Shown here: positions 5,451-5,479 of the stretch, piece after piece
How positions within the stretch are numbered: position 1 is the first letter of the stretch
How the letters are laid out: the number at the start of each line of letters is the position of its first letter
Assembly: GCA_023441725.1 (NCBI GenBank)
Contig: JAEZNV010000010.1
Location: 1-5,479 of the forward strand
DNA: 5,479 bases
Direction: 5' to 3'
Source: Actinomycetes bacterium
GTDB lineage: Bacteria; Actinomycetota; Coriobacteriia; Coriobacteriales; Coriobacteriaceae
The notes under the pieces: generated by a model
What the model was told of the DNA's origin: nothing
The model's input: the letters and a program-made list of their open reading frames with translations, nothing else
Database searches by the model: none
Translations under genes and position numbers: made by a program

Positions 5451-5479
5451 ATGCCAAAGTATTCTACCGCGTTCGGGAT
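5451..5479 (+). CDS. Start of a probable transposase (IS3-type OrfA), 3' end outside window
   Basis: An ATG at 5451 is preceded by GGGAGG (5440-5445) at a 5-base spacing, the best ribosome binding site in the right part of the window. Only nine full codons are visible (MPKYSTAFG). This opening resembles MPKYS-type N-termini of IS3/IS150-family OrfA helix-turn-helix proteins, but nine residues cannot prove it. No other open frame on either strand between 5178 and 5450 looks coding. Confidence 0.4.

Larger units (their letters stand above)
5261..5479 (+). mobile_element. Probable left end of an insertion sequence (IS3-like), continuing past the window
   Basis: Past the hairpin repeat, the sequence changes to a 190-base non-coding lead with a G+C-rich hairpin. 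A strong ribosome binding site and the first codons of a transposase-like protein follow. Sequence from 5261 begins TG, as IS3-family ends do, and includes a palindrome that could be part of the terminal repeat. The right end, target duplication and transposase body are outside the window, so the boundary and family are inference. Confidence 0.35.

Noticed and set aside
5258..5452. A 64-codon minus-strand frame at the right end
   Set aside because: It crosses the palindrome and the G+C-rich hairpin, has low-complexity Pro/Ala/Ser-rich translation, and opposes the better-supported start at 5451.

Overview
The window looks like chromosomal DNA from a gut-associated Coriobacteriia member (Actinomycetota), most likely Collinsella or a close relative. 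This is an inference from three things: G+C-rich coding sequence with C/G-ending codons in the housekeeping genes, a rubrerythrin of the kind found in strict anaerobes, and a DUF559-like protein whose layout I associate with Coriobacteriia. No rRNA or other phylogenetic marker is present to settle it.

Layout, left to right. (1) 1-434 (+): the 3' part of a rubrerythrin/NADH-peroxidase-type diiron gene, cut by the window edge and closed by a strong rho-independent terminator at 468-498. (2) 564-686 and 1983-2105: two copies of the same 123-bp element with long terminal inverted repeats, in the same orientation. They flank a lone minus-strand gene (675-1802) that encodes a protein of unknown function with a C-terminal PD-(D/E)XK/DUF559-like nuclease domain. 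The right end of each copy supplies the stop codon and the last three residues (LSE) of the neighbouring minus-strand gene. (3) 2094-3533 (-): pdxR, a MocR-family regulator (winged helix fused to an aminotransferase-like PLP domain). (4) 3541-3636: the shared pdxR/pdxS control region, with three phased CTGACC/CTGGTA-type boxes. (5) 3679-5177 (+): pdxS-pdxT, the two-subunit PLP synthase, translated from adjacent cistrons. (6) 5189-5479: a 68-bp hairpin repeat just after pdxT, then what looks like the left end of an insertion sequence. It holds a palindrome, a G+C-rich hairpin, and the ribosome binding site plus first nine codons of a probable IS3-type OrfA, which runs off the window.

How the genes work together: PdxS and PdxT make pyridoxal 5'-phosphate directly from ribose 5-phosphate, glyceraldehyde 3-phosphate and glutamine-derived ammonia. 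PdxR, divergently transcribed, is expected to sense PLP and adjust pdxST expression. The rubrerythrin (peroxide detoxification) is unrelated. The DUF559-like gene and its flanking repeats look like an accessory insertion between two conserved loci. The least explained parts are the repeat-flanked DUF559-like gene and the several unrelated inverted-repeat elements in the intergenic spaces.
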